From positions 1-64,000 of the forward strand of contig JACKBA010000003.1 in the NCBI GenBank assembly GCA_020634815.1: DNA of 64,000 nucleotides, in the 5' to 3' direction. The first letter of the stretch is position 1. Each line of letters begins with the position of its first letter. The position numbers and the translations under genes are program-made. Origin of the DNA: Caldilineaceae bacterium. Its GTDB lineage: Bacteria > Chloroflexota > Anaerolineae > Caldilineales > Caldilineaceae. Below, one piece after another: positions 32,507 to 45,662 of this stretch. Below the pieces are notes generated by a model. That model worked only from the letters and a program-made list of their open reading frames with translations, ran no database searches and had not been told where the DNA came from.

Positions 32507-35500
32507 CGGGTCGTCTCCACGTTGTCGAGCGCGAGGAGTGCGTCCACGCACGCCGCCACGTCGCCGGCCAGGAAGGTGCGCCAATTCGCCTGCCCGGCCA
32601 GCAACAGGTCGCTCTCCTGGCCGGGCAGGAAGACGGCAACGCGCCGCGCGCGCCACGCCAGCTCGGCCGCGGCGACGATACGCCCGCGGCCGTCGGCGAT
32701 GTCCAGGCCCACCTCCGGCGCGGGCCAGCCTGCCGCACGCAGGCGATCCAGCAGCGGCGCCAGCGACGCATCGGCCAGCGTCACCGCCTCGTCCCAGGCC
32801 GCGTCTTCTGAAATATCCTCCGCCGGTTGCGGCTCTGCGCCTACCGTCTCCACGCTGCACGCGCCGCGGTCGTTCAGCAGGCAGAGCAGGCAGCGCGGAC
32901 GCACGCCGAGCAGCGTCTCGACCGCAGCGGCATAGCGCTCGATCTGCGCCCGATACTCTTCGTCGGCCACCAGCGCGGCGCGTGCCTGCTCGCTGGCCAG
33001 CCGGTCGCTCTTGAAATCGACCAGCGTCCACGCTGCGTCCGGGCCGTCGCCGGTGCGGAAGAGCAGGTCGATGCGCCCTTGCTCGCCGTCGGGCATCGCA
33101 TAGGGCAGTTCGTGGAAGCGCGCCGTTGCCGCGTCAATCTCGGTGAAGAGCGGATGGCGGCGGAAGTGGGTCAGCAGGCGGCGCGTGCGCTGCACGGCAT
33201 CGTTGCTCCGCGCGTCGTCCAGCAGGCCGCAGGTGCGCGCCTGCGCCCGGCACCATGCCGTGAATGCTGCATCATTGGGGAAGCGCCACTCGGCCAGCGC
33301 AGCGTGCACCAGCTGCCGATGACCCAGCGCGGCGCCCAGCGCTGCGCCGCACGCAGGATGACGCGCCAGACGCGATCCGGCGTATCATCACTGCGCTCAG
33401 CGGGAGCGGCGGCGATCGGCGCCAGCAAGCGCGGCGTATCGCCGCCGCTCTGCTCATCGTCGTCGCTGCCTGGCAGTGGCTCGGCGGTGTTTGCATAGCC
33501 TTCCGGATAGAGCACCGCGCTGATGAAGGTGGCCGCTTTCCGCCCCGCGTCCAGCGCAGCCGGTTCGCTGCCCGCGGCGTCGAAGTCGCCTGGCGTGCGC
33601 CAGGCCGGCAGCCGCGCACAGCTTGCCGAGCCAGTGCCCAGGGCTGAGCGAGCCGTCCTTCTTCAGCGTCACGTGCCCGCTGATGAGCAGCCGCTCCTGG
33701 ACGCGTGGCGACAACGTAGAGCAGACGGTCGTCTTCGGCCGCCTCCTTGCTCGTCTCGCGCTGCTGGGCCAGCTTCCACACCAGCGGCGCGCCGTTGTCG
33801 CTGCTCAGCGCCGGGATGACGCCGATCTCCTCGTCCAGCAGCAGGGTGCTGCGGCCGCCACCGCCGCCGCCGGCATCACCGATGACGACGACGGGAAACT
33901 CCAGCCCCTTGGCCTGGTGGACGCTCATGATCTGCACCGCACCGCTGCTGTCGGCGCGCGCCTCGCCCTCGCGGCTACCGGCCGCGCGCAGCCCGCCCAC
34001 ATACTCCAGAAACGCGCCGGCGCTGACGATGCCGCTGCGCTGGGCATCGAGCAGCAACTTGCTCACGTTGCGTGCCGCGCGCGCGTCGCCGGCTGCCAGC
34101 AACAACGCTCGGTAGCCGGTGACCTCCACGAAGCGCTTGAGCAGATCGGCGACGGTCACGCGGCCGGCCAACCCGTTCAGTTCCGCGATGAGCGCGACAG
34201 CGTCCCGGCTGCAGGGCGTATCGTCCGCGGCCAATGCCTGCCACAGCGGGCGCGGCGCCTGCGCTTCGTCCAGGCGCAGGCGGTGGAGGTCCGGGTCGGC
34301 AAAGCCGATGGACGGCGAGCGCAGCAGCCCGTAGAGCGCCAGGTCGTCGGTCGGGTCGGTGAGGGCTTGCAGCGCGTTGAGCAGATCGCGCACCTCGGGC
34401 CGGTCAAGGAAGCCGCGGCCGGCCACCGTTTCGTAGGGGATGCCGGCGGCCTCGAACGCGTCTTCATAGGCGCCAAAGGCACGCGACGAGCGGCAGAGCA
34501 CGGCGATGTCGCCCCAGCCCAGCTTGCCCGCGCCGCCCTCCACCAGTTCACGGAGCCGGACCGCCAGCGCCGCCGCCGCCCGATCGAGCGAACCGCCGCC
34601 TTTGCTCCCCGCACCCAGATGAAACTCGACAAAGGGCGCCGGCTGCGGCAACGTCGCCTCTATGCGCGCAGCGGTGAGCGGGGCAAAAGGTTCGCGCCAG
34701 GGTTCCGCGTCGTTCGCCTCGGTGCCCATCGCCTGCGCCAACAGCGCGTTGAGTGCGTCGACCAGCGGGGTGTGGGTGCGATAGGAGGTGCTCATATCGC
34801 AGACGACACCGTGCCGGGCAATCGCCGCACGCTCGGCGCGGAAGACCTCCACCTCGGCGCCACGGAAACGGTAAATGGACTGCTTGGCGTCGCCAACGAT
34901 GAAGAGGCGCCCGCGGCCGACGTTGAGATGCTGCACCAGGTCGCGCTGGCGGCCGTTGGTATCCTGGAACTCGTCGACGAGCAACGCCTGCGCTTCCTCC
35001 TGCCAGCGAGCGCGCACGTCGCTGTTGCCGGCCAGCAGGTCGAGCGCCTGCTGCTCCAGATCGTCGAAGTCTAGTGCGTGGCGTTCGGTCTTGCGCGTGC
35101 GATAGCGCGCCTGCGCGTCGGCAAAGAGCCGCTCAAGCTGCGGCATGAGTTCGGCCAGAGCAAGGTCGAGCGCGGGGTCGCATTCCTTGACCAGCGGCTT
35201 GATGGCCGCGTCGTACGCTTCGCGGAAGGCGCGCGTCACCGGCTTGGGGTCGTCGCCGCCCCAGTTGGCCGGCTTGCCTTTTCCGCCCGGTACCGCATCG
35301 CGCAAGCGCTGAAGTGCCGCCACCGCGCCGGGCAGATCGCCGTCTCGCCGGCTGTGTGCCAACGCCCGCCACGCATCGGGAAAATCACTCAATGCCGGCG
35401 CCAACGTATCACCCGCGGCCTGGGCCGCGGCCAGCGTGCCATCTTCGGCCCAGCCCAAGATCGTGCCGGCCGCGGCGCAAAGCTCATCATCCGCCAGGAG

Positions 35501-36130
35501 CGCGACGAGCCTATCCAGCGCGATCTGCGGCCAGCGTTCCCATGCCTGCGTGGCAAAGAGCGTCTCCGCCTTCAGCCGGTCGCCGAGCAGGTCGACCAGC
35601 AGATCTTGCAGCGTGTCGGCCGAAAAAAGCGCAAAGAGGCGTGCGGCGTCGGCATCCTCGGCCGCCCAGCCTAGCGTCTCGGCGATGGCCTCGGCGCGCA
35701 GTTGCACGCCCGCCGCCTCCTCCAGCACGGGGAAGGCCGGGTCGATGTTCGCCTCCGCCGGGTGGGCGCGCAGGATCTCGCTGCACAGGCCGTGAATCGT
35801 GCCGATGCGCGCCGCGTCCAGGTCGGCGTAGATGTCGGACCAGCGCTGTGTTTCGGCCGCGTCCAGCCCCGGCGTGGCGAGGTAGGCCCCGATCTCCTGG
35901 CGCAGGCGGTTGCGCATCTCGCGTGCAGCCTTAGTGGTAAAGGTGACGGCGACGATGGCGCGCGTCGGCACGCCCGTTGCCAGCAATTGCAGGATGCGCG
36001 CCACCAGCGTGCGCGTCTTGCCCGTGCCCGCGCCGGCCGTGAGCACCACGTCGCGATCCACCGTGACGACGGCAGGCAATTGTTCGGCGCTGGGCGGTTT
36101 CTGCAGGACGATGGGGTGAAGTTGACTCAT
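32503..36130 (-). pseudogene. addA: AddA-like helicase-nuclease, broken by three frameshifts
   Basis: The frame from ATG 36130 encodes an SF1 helicase: Walker A TAGAGTGKTRT (31-41), LLVDEFQDTN, GDAKQSIYRFRGAEVEVFRA, and VHQAKGLEFPVVVIGDA. At about 33700-33712, in LLYVVATR, the frame is lost. The expected continuation VQERLLISGHVTLKKDGSL is in a second frame. Near 33595-33625 it moves to a third frame (TPGDFDAAGSEPAALDAGRK). Between about 33310 and 33350 it returns to the second frame for LVHAALAEWRF and the PD-(D/E)xK nuclease (GRIDLLFRTGDG, WTLVDFKSDR), ending at 32503. Together they give a normal AddA of about 1200 residues. Either sequencing or assembly errors cluster here, or the gene is inactive; the intact flanks favour a recent or artefactual break. 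Confidence 0.85.
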
Positions 36131-36190
36131 GGTAGTTGGAACATGCCGCGTAAGGATTTGTCGAGCTGCCCCTACGCAAGGGTGAGGCGT

Positions 36191-36544
36191 CTACAGCGCA
36201 AAGACGATCCGCAACGCCGCATCGATCTGATCAAGTTCTTCCGCCGAAATCTCGCCGCGCACGCGCAGCAGGCGATGACGGTGATCGATCGGCCTTGTCT
36301 GCAAGCAGTCAGCAATCGACTGCTTGGTCAGACCGTTCTTGTCGCTGGGCATGAGCGTCACGTTTGTTATGATCGCGCTCTTCTTCTCGCTCCACGCGGT
36401 AATCGGCACGACCTGTATGACAGGCAGTCGCCTGTTGTAGATGTCGTTGGTGACGACGATGCAGGGACGGATCTTGCCGGTTTCTGAGCCAAGCGTCGGG
36501 TCGAGGTTGACGTCGATGATGCTGCCACGCCGCAGGGCGCTCAC
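36191..36544 (-). CDS. MazF/PemK-type mRNA interferase toxin
   Basis: A 117-residue toxin starting MSALRRGSIIDVNLDPTLGS. The family pattern is clear: G-xIxxVNLDPtxGsEtgK, then IRPCIVVTNDIYNRRLPVIQ, VVPIT and the C-terminal LTKQSIADCLQTRPIDHRHR. MazF-type toxins cleave mRNA at short sites in the absence of their antitoxin. The start overlaps the antitoxin stop by 4 bp (ATGA), so the pair is co-translated. The module is inserted between the addA- and addB-like genes. Confidence 0.9.
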   Translation of the reverse strand: MSALRRGSIIDVNLDPTLGSETGKIRPCIVVTNDIYNRRLPVIQVVPITAWSEKKSAIITNVTLMPSDKNGLTKQSIADCLQTRPIDHRHRLLRVRGEISAEELDQIDAALRIVFAL

Positions 36545-36774
36545 TCGGGCCAGCCTTCCAAGGCAGCATCAGTCAGGGCTTGCAGTTCGCTATCCTCTGC
36601 ATAGAGCGTGGCATATAGCTCCGCCGACTCCTCGATCCGTTTCTGCTCGAGTTCGCGTCGCAAGTTTGTCAACGCGGTGCGGACCAGCGTGCTCTTGTCT
36701 TCGAAACCGTACTCGGCATAATGGTTGACAAAATCGAGTAATGGTTCCGTGAGGCTAACTTTCGTCTGCGGCAT
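36541..36774 (-). CDS. MazE-like antitoxin of the MazF-type module
   Basis: A 77-residue protein from ATG 36774, preceded by GGAGGGG; an upstream in-frame extension is not supported. It reads MPQTKVSLTEPLLDFVNHYA, with a ribbon-helix-helix-like N-terminus (KVSLTEPLLDFVNHYAEYGF then STLVRTALTNLRREL) for DNA binding and dimerisation. The acidic C-terminus (SAELYATLYAEDSELQALTD, ending EGWPE) would wrap the toxin. It is first in the operon behind a good promoter, as usual for such modules, and should repress it. Confidence 0.85.
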   Translation of the reverse strand: MPQTKVSLTEPLLDFVNHYAEYGFEDKSTLVRTALTNLRRELEQKRIEESAELYATLYAEDSELQALTDAALEGWPE

Positions 36775-36830
36775 ATCCCCTCCATAGGGCCTGAACGCCA
36801 GGCCCAAACTGCGCACCTAAATTGCAGGCC

Positions 36831-36860
36831 ATTATAGGGTGCCGAGCCGGTGTTCGTCAA
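36831..36860 (-). promoter_or_regulatory. sigma70-type promoter of the toxin-antitoxin module
   Basis: On the minus strand TTGACG (36860-36855), an 18-bp spacer and TATAAT (36836-36831) form a near-consensus promoter. Transcription would begin about 50 bp before the antitoxin start. It gives the module, and perhaps the addA-like gene behind it, its own promoter independent of addB. Confidence 0.7.
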
Positions 36861-36968
36861 TCAGCAACAGTGTATTTGGGGACGTGGTTCAGGCATGAGG
36901 CGATGTCTGAGCAACATGCCTCTGGTGGATCATATCAGTGATATACCGTCACGAACATGTGCTTGCAA

Positions 36969-37250
36969 TCATGAAGAAGCTGAGTGCGAACGTGCGGACA
37001 GCCAGCGGTTCAGCGATTTCTGGCTTTCGTTCGACGGCCGGCCCAGGATCAGGCCTTCCAGGCTGATGTCTTCATCCAGGTCGGGCCAGTGGATGCCCTG
37101 CCCGCTGCCAATCAGGCGCCAGCGGCTGCGTTCATCCGGCGTGCCATGCCACAGCCGAGGATACCATGCCAGCGGCGCCGCAATCGACCGCCCATCTGAC
37201 AGATCAACGGTCAGCGTGTCATCATCGGTGCTCACGTCTTGAATTAACAT
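36969..37250 (-). CDS. DUF2442 domain protein
   Basis: A 93-residue protein read from ATG 37250 (MLIQDVSTDDDTLTVDLSDG). The phrase LTVDLSDGRSIAAPLAWYPR followed by LWHGTPDERSRWRLIGSGQG and IHWPDLDEDISLEGLILGRP is the full DUF2442 signature. Family members usually pair with a DUF4160 gene in toxin-antitoxin-like loci. No DUF4160 is seen upstream here, so this copy is an orphan. An alternative ATG lies seven codons upstream; neither has a strong ribosome site. It lies between the addB-like gene and the toxin-antitoxin module. Confidence 0.8.
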   Translation of the reverse strand: MLIQDVSTDDDTLTVDLSDGRSIAAPLAWYPRLWHGTPDERSRWRLIGSGQGIHWPDLDEDISLEGLILGRPSNESQKSLNRWLSARSHSASS

Positions 37251-37365
37251 TCTGTAGTCCCAGCATACCATCAAGGCAGAGACCTGTCGATGTAGTTTCA
37301 ATTCGAGCTTCTCCTTCGTGCCCCTTTGTGTTCTTAGTGACTTCGTGGCAGCGGTTCTGCTCTTT

Positions 37366-40300
37366 TTACCCCTTCGGCCGGTACCGCCAACAAAACGCCA
37401 CTGCCGGACAGTATTCCGGGCAGCCGCTGTCGGGCGGGCGCGGGGTGAAGTCGCCCTGACGCGCGGCGGCGACGGCAGACTGCGCATACGCCGCGGCCCG
37501 TTCGATGGCGGCGGCCGGCCCCATCGCGCCGCTGTCCGGATCCTCGAACTCCGCCAGTGACCACCTGCTCGACCGTGCCTTGTGGGCAAACCAGTAGAAG
37601 CCGTCGCCCACCTCGCCCAATGCCAGCGCCTGCTGCGCCGCCAGCGCATAGAGGCCGAGCTGCAACCGCTTGCCGTCGACGAAACCCTTGACCGAATCAT
37701 AGTCGGTCACGCCCGTCTTGTAGTCGATGATGCGCAGCGTGCCGTCGGCCATGCGGTCGACGCGGTCGACCACGCCGCTGACGGTGTACGGCTCGCCGTC
37801 GAGTTCCAGCGCCAGCGCGGTATCACGGCCGAAATATGCCTCCAGCGCCACCACGTCGCCATCATATTCGGCCAGCACGGCCAGCGAAGCCGCCACCTTC
37901 GCCTCGATCTCGGCGCGCGTCTGCTGCCACCACGCCGTGACGCGGAAGCCCTCGGCTGCCGGCGCCGCATCCAGCACGCGCCGCGCCACCTGGGGCAGCA
38001 CCGCCAGCAGATCGTCCAGCCCGGCGCCGGCGGCGGCGGTGCGGTAGACCTCCTCGAAGATGCGGTGGTAGATGGTGCCGACCTGGGCGATATTGGCGCC
38101 CTCCTCCGGCTCCTCGCGCGCCTCCAGCGCCAGCAGATTGGCGACGTAGTACCAGGCCGGGCACGCACGGTAGCGCTCCAGCCGCGTCGGCGTCCAGTGG
38201 TGCAGCCGGCCGCGCAGTGCGGCAAGCGCGTCCGTATCTTCGCCCAGGAAGCCATCGAAGGGACTCGTGCCGGCGTAGTGCCCGCGCCGCCGCTGGCGCA
38301 CGACCTGCGCGCCGTGGCGCAGCCGCTGTACCGCGGCGGGTTGCTGCGCGGCAAGATATGCCTGCGCGGCGGGGTCGCGCGCCGCACGCTCCAGCACCTC
38401 GCTCAACGAAGCCGCCAGCGCAAGCGGCGGCCGGTACTCGCCCGGCACCACCGCCGGTGCGATCTCGGTCAGCCGCTCCACCTCCTGCCAGTAGGGCGAC
38501 GGCTCCCACGTCGCGCCGCCCTCGGCCAGGCGCGGGCGTGTCAGCAGCAGATGTTCCGACGCGCGCGGCACGGTCATGTAGAAGTACTCGCGCTCGAAGC
38601 TGCGCGTGGAGGATTCCAGCGGCAGCCTCACCGCGGCCAGCCGGGCGCGGTCGCGATCGCGTAGGAAGGGATCCTCGCGCCGGCGCTGTGGGATTTCGCC
38701 CTCGGCCAGGCCCAGCAACGCCACGCTACGGAAGGGCACGCCGCGCACGTCGAGCATGCCGGCGACGAGGATGGCGTCGTTGCGATCCGGTGGCGGCTCG
38801 TAGCGGGCCGCATCGACGGCCCCGGTCAGCTCGCTGACAAAGCGCGTGTAGTCCACCGGCGCGGCGTCACTGCGCACGGCGCTCACCGCCGCCTCGGCCC
38901 AGACCAGCCCGCGCAGCACTTCCTTGAAGGCGCGCAGCGCGGCCAGGTCGCGCGTGCGCAGCGCTGCATGCGATGCTGGAGCCGGCGCGCCGTCCGCTTT
39001 CCTGCCGTCGATGCAGCCGATCATGTCGAGCGTGAAAGTGGCCACCGCCGGCGCGTCTGGATCGGCCGCACCCTGCTCGTCGGCGCCAATGAGATCCTCG
39101 AGCCACGCGGCAAAGTCACGCAAGGCGGCCGCGGCGGCCGGCGGCGTCATGCAGGCGACGAAGCGCTCGAAGCGAACGCCCAGTTCGTCGTCGCCATCAA
39201 ACATCGCGGCGTCATCGGCGGCGGCGTTGTCTTCGTCGTGGGCGCGCTGGACGGCGTGCAGGGCAAAGGCCTCACGCCACTGCGCCAGGCCGCGGATGAC
39301 CCTGTAGCGGCGCGCCACCGCGTCGAGCCGGTCGGCGTCGCCCGCCAGCAGACCCGGCCCACCCTCGCCTTCCTGCCAGTTGAAATAGGGCGAGCGCCAC
39401 GCCTCAACCGTCGCCCGCCGCGGCAGGCGCAAGCCCTCGCCGGCAGCGTCCGGCAGGAAGAGCGCCAGCAAGTCGAGCAGGGCGGCGATGGCCGGATTCT
39501 GGCGCAGAGGCAGCGCGCCGGCAAAGTGCACCGGCAGGCCGAACTCGGCGGCAACTTGGGCGATGAGGTCACGGTAGGGCGTCAGGCTGCGCGCCAGCAG
39601 GGCCGTTTCGCCGGGCTTGACGCCGTCGACGACGCTGCGCTCCTTGAGCCAGCGCAGCGCGGCGCGCACTTCGCCGCCGCGGTCAGCCGCGGCGAGCAGC
39701 GTCACCGCCGAACCGGCCGCGACCGTGCCCTTGCCGCGTGTGAAGAGTTCCGCAGCCAGGCGGTGCAGCGGCGCCGTGACCGCACCGGTCGCCGGCAGCG
39801 GCTGCGGTTGGACGCCGAGTTGGCGGGACAATTGCTCGATGGTTTCCTCGAAGAGCCGGTAGCGTGCGGCCGTTCCTTCGCCATCAGGGCGTGTGAGCGT
39901 CACGGTCACGTCATCCATGCGCGCCGCCAGCGCGGCGATTGCCGCACGCTGCACCACGCTGAAGCTGTCGAAGCCGTCGACGATGATGGGCGACCAGGCG
40001 GGCAGGGCCGCACCACTTTCCAGCGCAGCCAGCGCCAGCCAGCCGAGTCCGGCGCGGTCGGTCCAGCCGTTGGCAGCAAGCTGCGCCTCGTAGCGGGCGT
40101 AGATCGCGGCAAGTTCGCGCAGGCGCGGCGGGGCGTCGCTGCTAGCCAGTGCGGCGGCAAACGCGGCGGGCCGGATGTTGGCGCCCTTCAGCTCAAAGAT
40201 CAGCCCTTCCAGCGCGGCCACGAAACCGGGCCGCGGCGCCAGCCCGCGGTAGAAGACGATCTCCCCAGCGACAACCAGTTCGTCGACGGCCATGCGCAGC

Positions 40301-40581
40301 AGGCGATGGCGCACCGCCGCGTTCAGCTCCGTGTGGACCACACCCGCATGGTGCAGGATGGCGCTGAAGAGTTTGTCGAAGGTGAGCGTGTGCACGCCCA
40401 GGGCGCCGCCTGCCGCAGCAAGCCGCCGGTGCAGCGACTGCGCCTGCAGCGGCGTGGCAACCACGACCAGCGGCGTGCGTCGCAACCCCACCGTCGCCGC
40501 GCGCACGGTCTCGACGACCCAGGCGCTCTTGCCGGCGGCGGTGGGGGCGGTGTAGAGAGTGGGGTGGTGTTGTGGTGACAT
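37366..40581 (-). CDS. addB: AddB-like helicase-nuclease subunit (PD-(D/E)xK)
   Basis: A 1071-residue protein starting MSPQHHPTLYTAPTAAGKSA. The P-loop is APTAAGKS (12-19). Middle parts keep AddB-type motifs: IIVDGFDSFSVVQRAAIAAL, EGEIPQRRREDPFLRDRDRA and SFEREYFYMTVPRASEHLLL. The C-terminal nuclease has SGVVDRVDRMADGTLRIIDY and KTG. Four cysteines, one in RACPAWYYVAN and three in SGCPEYCPAVAFCWRY, form the expected iron-sulfur cluster around the nuclease. With AddA it would resect DNA ends for recombination and degrade linear foreign DNA. The gene starts right beside an octamer repeat array and has no clear ribosome site. The addA-like partner lies 1.2 kb downstream. Confidence 0.9.
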   Translation of the reverse strand: MSPQHHPTLYTAPTAAGKSAWVVETVRAATVGLRRTPLVVVATPLQAQSLHRRLAAAGGALGVHTLTFDKLFSAILHHAGVVHTELNAAVRHRLLRMAVDELVVAGEIVFYRGLAPRPGFVAALEGLIFELKGANIRPAAFAAALASSDAPPRLRELAAIYARYEAQLAANGWTDRAGLGWLALAALESGAALPAWSPIIVDGFDSFSVVQRAAIAALAARMDDVTVTLTRPDGEGTAARYRLFEETIEQLSRQLGVQPQPLPATGAVTAPLHRLAAELFTRGKGTVAAGSAVTLLAAADRGGEVRAALRWLKERSVVDGVKPGETALLARSLTPYRDLIAQVAAEFGLPVHFAGALPLRQNPAIAALLDLLALFLPDAAGEGLRLPRRATVEAWRSPYFNWQEGEGGPGLLAGDADRLDAVARRYRVIRGLAQWREAFALHAVQRAHDEDNAAADDAAMFDGDDELGVRFERFVACMTPPAAAAALRDFAAWLEDLIGADEQGAADPDAPAVATFTLDMIGCIDGRKADGAPAPASHAALRTRDLAALRAFKEVLRGLVWAEAAVSAVRSDAAPVDYTRFVSELTGAVDAARYEPPPDRNDAILVAGMLDVRGVPFRSVALLGLAEGEIPQRRREDPFLRDRDRARLAAVRLPLESSTRSFEREYFYMTVPRASEHLLLTRPRLAEGGATWEPSPYWQEVERLTEIAPAVVPGEYRPPLALAASLSEVLERAARDPAAQAYLAAQQPAAVQRLRHGAQVVRQRRRGHYAGTSPFDGFLGEDTDALAALRGRLHHWTPTRLERYRACPAWYYVANLLALEAREEPEEGANIAQVGTIYHRIFEEVYRTAAAGAGLDDLLAVLPQVARRVLDAAPAAEGFRVTAWWQQTRAEIEAKVAASLAVLAEYDGDVVALEAYFGRDTALALELDGEPYTVSGVVDRVDRMADGTLRIIDYKTGVTDYDSVKGFVDGKRLQLGLYALAAQQALALGEVGDGFYWFAHKARSSRWSLAEFEDPDSGAMGPAAAIERAAAYAQSAVAAARQGDFTPRPPDSGCPEYCPAVAFCWRYRPKG

Positions 40582-40586
40582 GATTT

Positions 40587-40749
40587 GATGACAGGGTGAC
40601 AGGATGACAAGATGAGGGGTGAATGGTTGACAAAGTGACAGGATGACAAGATGAGGGCGTGATGCGAATGGTCAGCGGTCAACGGATAATTGTCGATCAT
40701 CCAGCCACCGTCACGTCCCCTCATCTTGTCATCTTGTCATTTCCTCATT
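40587..40749. repeat. octamer array with inverted counterpart
   Basis: From 40587 units of 8 bp follow each other: GATGACAG, GGTGACAG, GATGACAA, GATGAGGG, then a 7-mer GTGAATG, then GTTGACAA, AGTGACAG, GATGACAA, GATGAGGG, CGTGATGC (to 40665). At 40713-40749 the same words occur inverted (CCCTCATCTTGTCATCTTG TCATTTCC). The block lies between the addB-like and pullulanase genes, both on the minus strand, so the addB-like gene may need a promoter inside or next to it. Confidence 0.75.
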
Positions 40750-40757
40750 CCCTCACT

Positions 40758-44633
<3,876 letters not shown>

Positions 44634-44709
44634 ACAGGTGCTCCTTGGATTGAATCGGTCGATTGGAAAAACAGGTGCCGCGTACAGAGAGGGCGGCGGT
44701 CTGCGCTCC

Positions 44710-44756
44710 ATTGTACCGTATGCAAAGTTGAAATCGTGTACGGTTGCTTCTACAAT
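44710..44756. promoter_or_regulatory. divergent promoters for osmC-like gene (+) and pullulanase (-)
   Basis: Forward: TTGAAA (44728-44733), 17-bp spacer, TACAAT (44751-44756), about 45 bp before the OsmC-family start, a strong sigma70-type promoter. Reverse: TACAAT on the minus strand at 44715-44710 with only a weak -35 region, about 75 bp before the pullulanase start. The two overlap, so expression may be linked. Confidence 0.65.
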
Positions 44757-44801
44757 CGGGAGCGACAGTCAATCACCATCCACTGATTCGGGAGAGATCC
44801 A

Positions 44802-45323
44802 ATGAGCGCACTTGACATCTATTTCGACCGCAAATCCGCCGTGCTGGCTGCACGGCGTGCCGACTTCACTGCCGCTCCGGAGAAGGCGACGGTCCGCATC
44901 AAGGCTACCTCGTGGGTGGCGGGCAACACGGGCGCGCGGCCCGTGAAAATGGGCGAGACGCTCTTCATCACCGACTCGGCGCCGGCGCTGGCCGGCAACG
45001 CGCTTGGCCCGACCGCGCCGGAGATGCTGCTCGGCGCGCTGGCAAGCTGCCTGGTGCACACCTATCTGATCCAGGCCGTGCTGCTCGACACGCCCATCGA
45101 CGGCGTGGAGGTGGAGGTGCGCGGGGCGGTGCCCATGGGCGGCGTCGTCGGCCTACCCTATGACAAGGTCCCGCAGATGGAGGAGATCACCTACACCGCG
45201 CGCGTGGTAGGCGATGCGCCGGCGGAGGCCATCGAGCGCATGCACCAGGCGGTGGAGGAGACATGTCCGGTGCTCAACACCGTGCGCTTCCCGACTTCGG
45301 TGGCGCGCGTCGCCGAGGCGTGA
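44802..45323 (+). CDS. OsmC-family peroxide-reducing protein
   Basis: A 173-residue protein with GGGAGAG before ATG 44802. The two active cysteines of OsmC/Ohr proteins are present: Cys83 in LGALASCLVHTYL and Cys155 in AVEETCPVLNTVR. Domain text GPTAPEMLLGALASC is the standard helix. These dimeric enzymes reduce organic or fatty-acid hydroperoxides using thiols. The long N-terminus (about 60 residues before the core) fits the general OsmC group rather than Ohr proper. Behind it lies a 200-bp palindromic element. Confidence 0.9.
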   Translation: MSALDIYFDRKSAVLAARRADFTAAPEKATVRIKATSWVAGNTGARPVKMGETLFITDSAPALAGNALGPTAPEMLLGALASCLVHTYLIQAVLLDTPIDGVEVEVRGAVPMGGVVGLPYDKVPQMEEITYTARVVGDAPAEAIERMHQAVEETCPVLNTVRFPTSVARVAEA

Positions 45324-45332
45324 AGAAACAAC

Positions 45333-45532
45333 TTGACGCAAAGGCGCAGGGGCGCAGAGGTTCGCAGAGAAAGGTCAAGAGAGTCTTGTCTATGTGTCTA
45401 TTTCTCGCAGTCTTGACAATGAATAGAACCGCTTGACACAGAAGCGCAGACGAGGACAAGAAATCTCTTTGCTTCGTCTCTTTGCTTCGTCTCTTCTCTG
45501 CGAATCTCTGCCTCTCTGCGTCTTTGCGTCAA
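45333..45532. repeat. 200-bp palindromic element
   Basis: The ends TTGACGCAAAGGCGCAG (from 45333) and CTGCGTCTTTGCGTCAA (to 45532) are near-perfect inverted repeats. They extend inward with GCAGAGGTTCGCAGAGA against TCTCTGCGAATCTCTGC. The middle (TCTTGTCTATGTGTCTATTT) is not paired. It occupies most of the 339-bp gap between two forward genes. Its word content (GCAAAG, GCAGAG) is related to, but not alignable over full length with, the elements at 16388, 17618 and 24293. A shorter degenerate piece (GGTCGACGCAGCGGCACAGA) occurs near 46530. Confidence 0.65.
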
Positions 45533-45662
45533 ATCCCTTCTCACCCTCGTAGGGTCAGGCCTTTTGAAGGCGTTTGCATGGAAAAACGGCGCCGCATATA
45601 CTCTTGCGAATTCCCCTCAAGCGCGACCGCTTTTCTGCGTGAACCAAAGGAGAAATCTGGCC

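Noticed and set aside
33300..33720. Programmed ribosomal frameshifting in addA
   Set aside because: Three shifts in both directions within 420 bp and no slippery heptamer with a downstream structure make programmed shifting unlikely.
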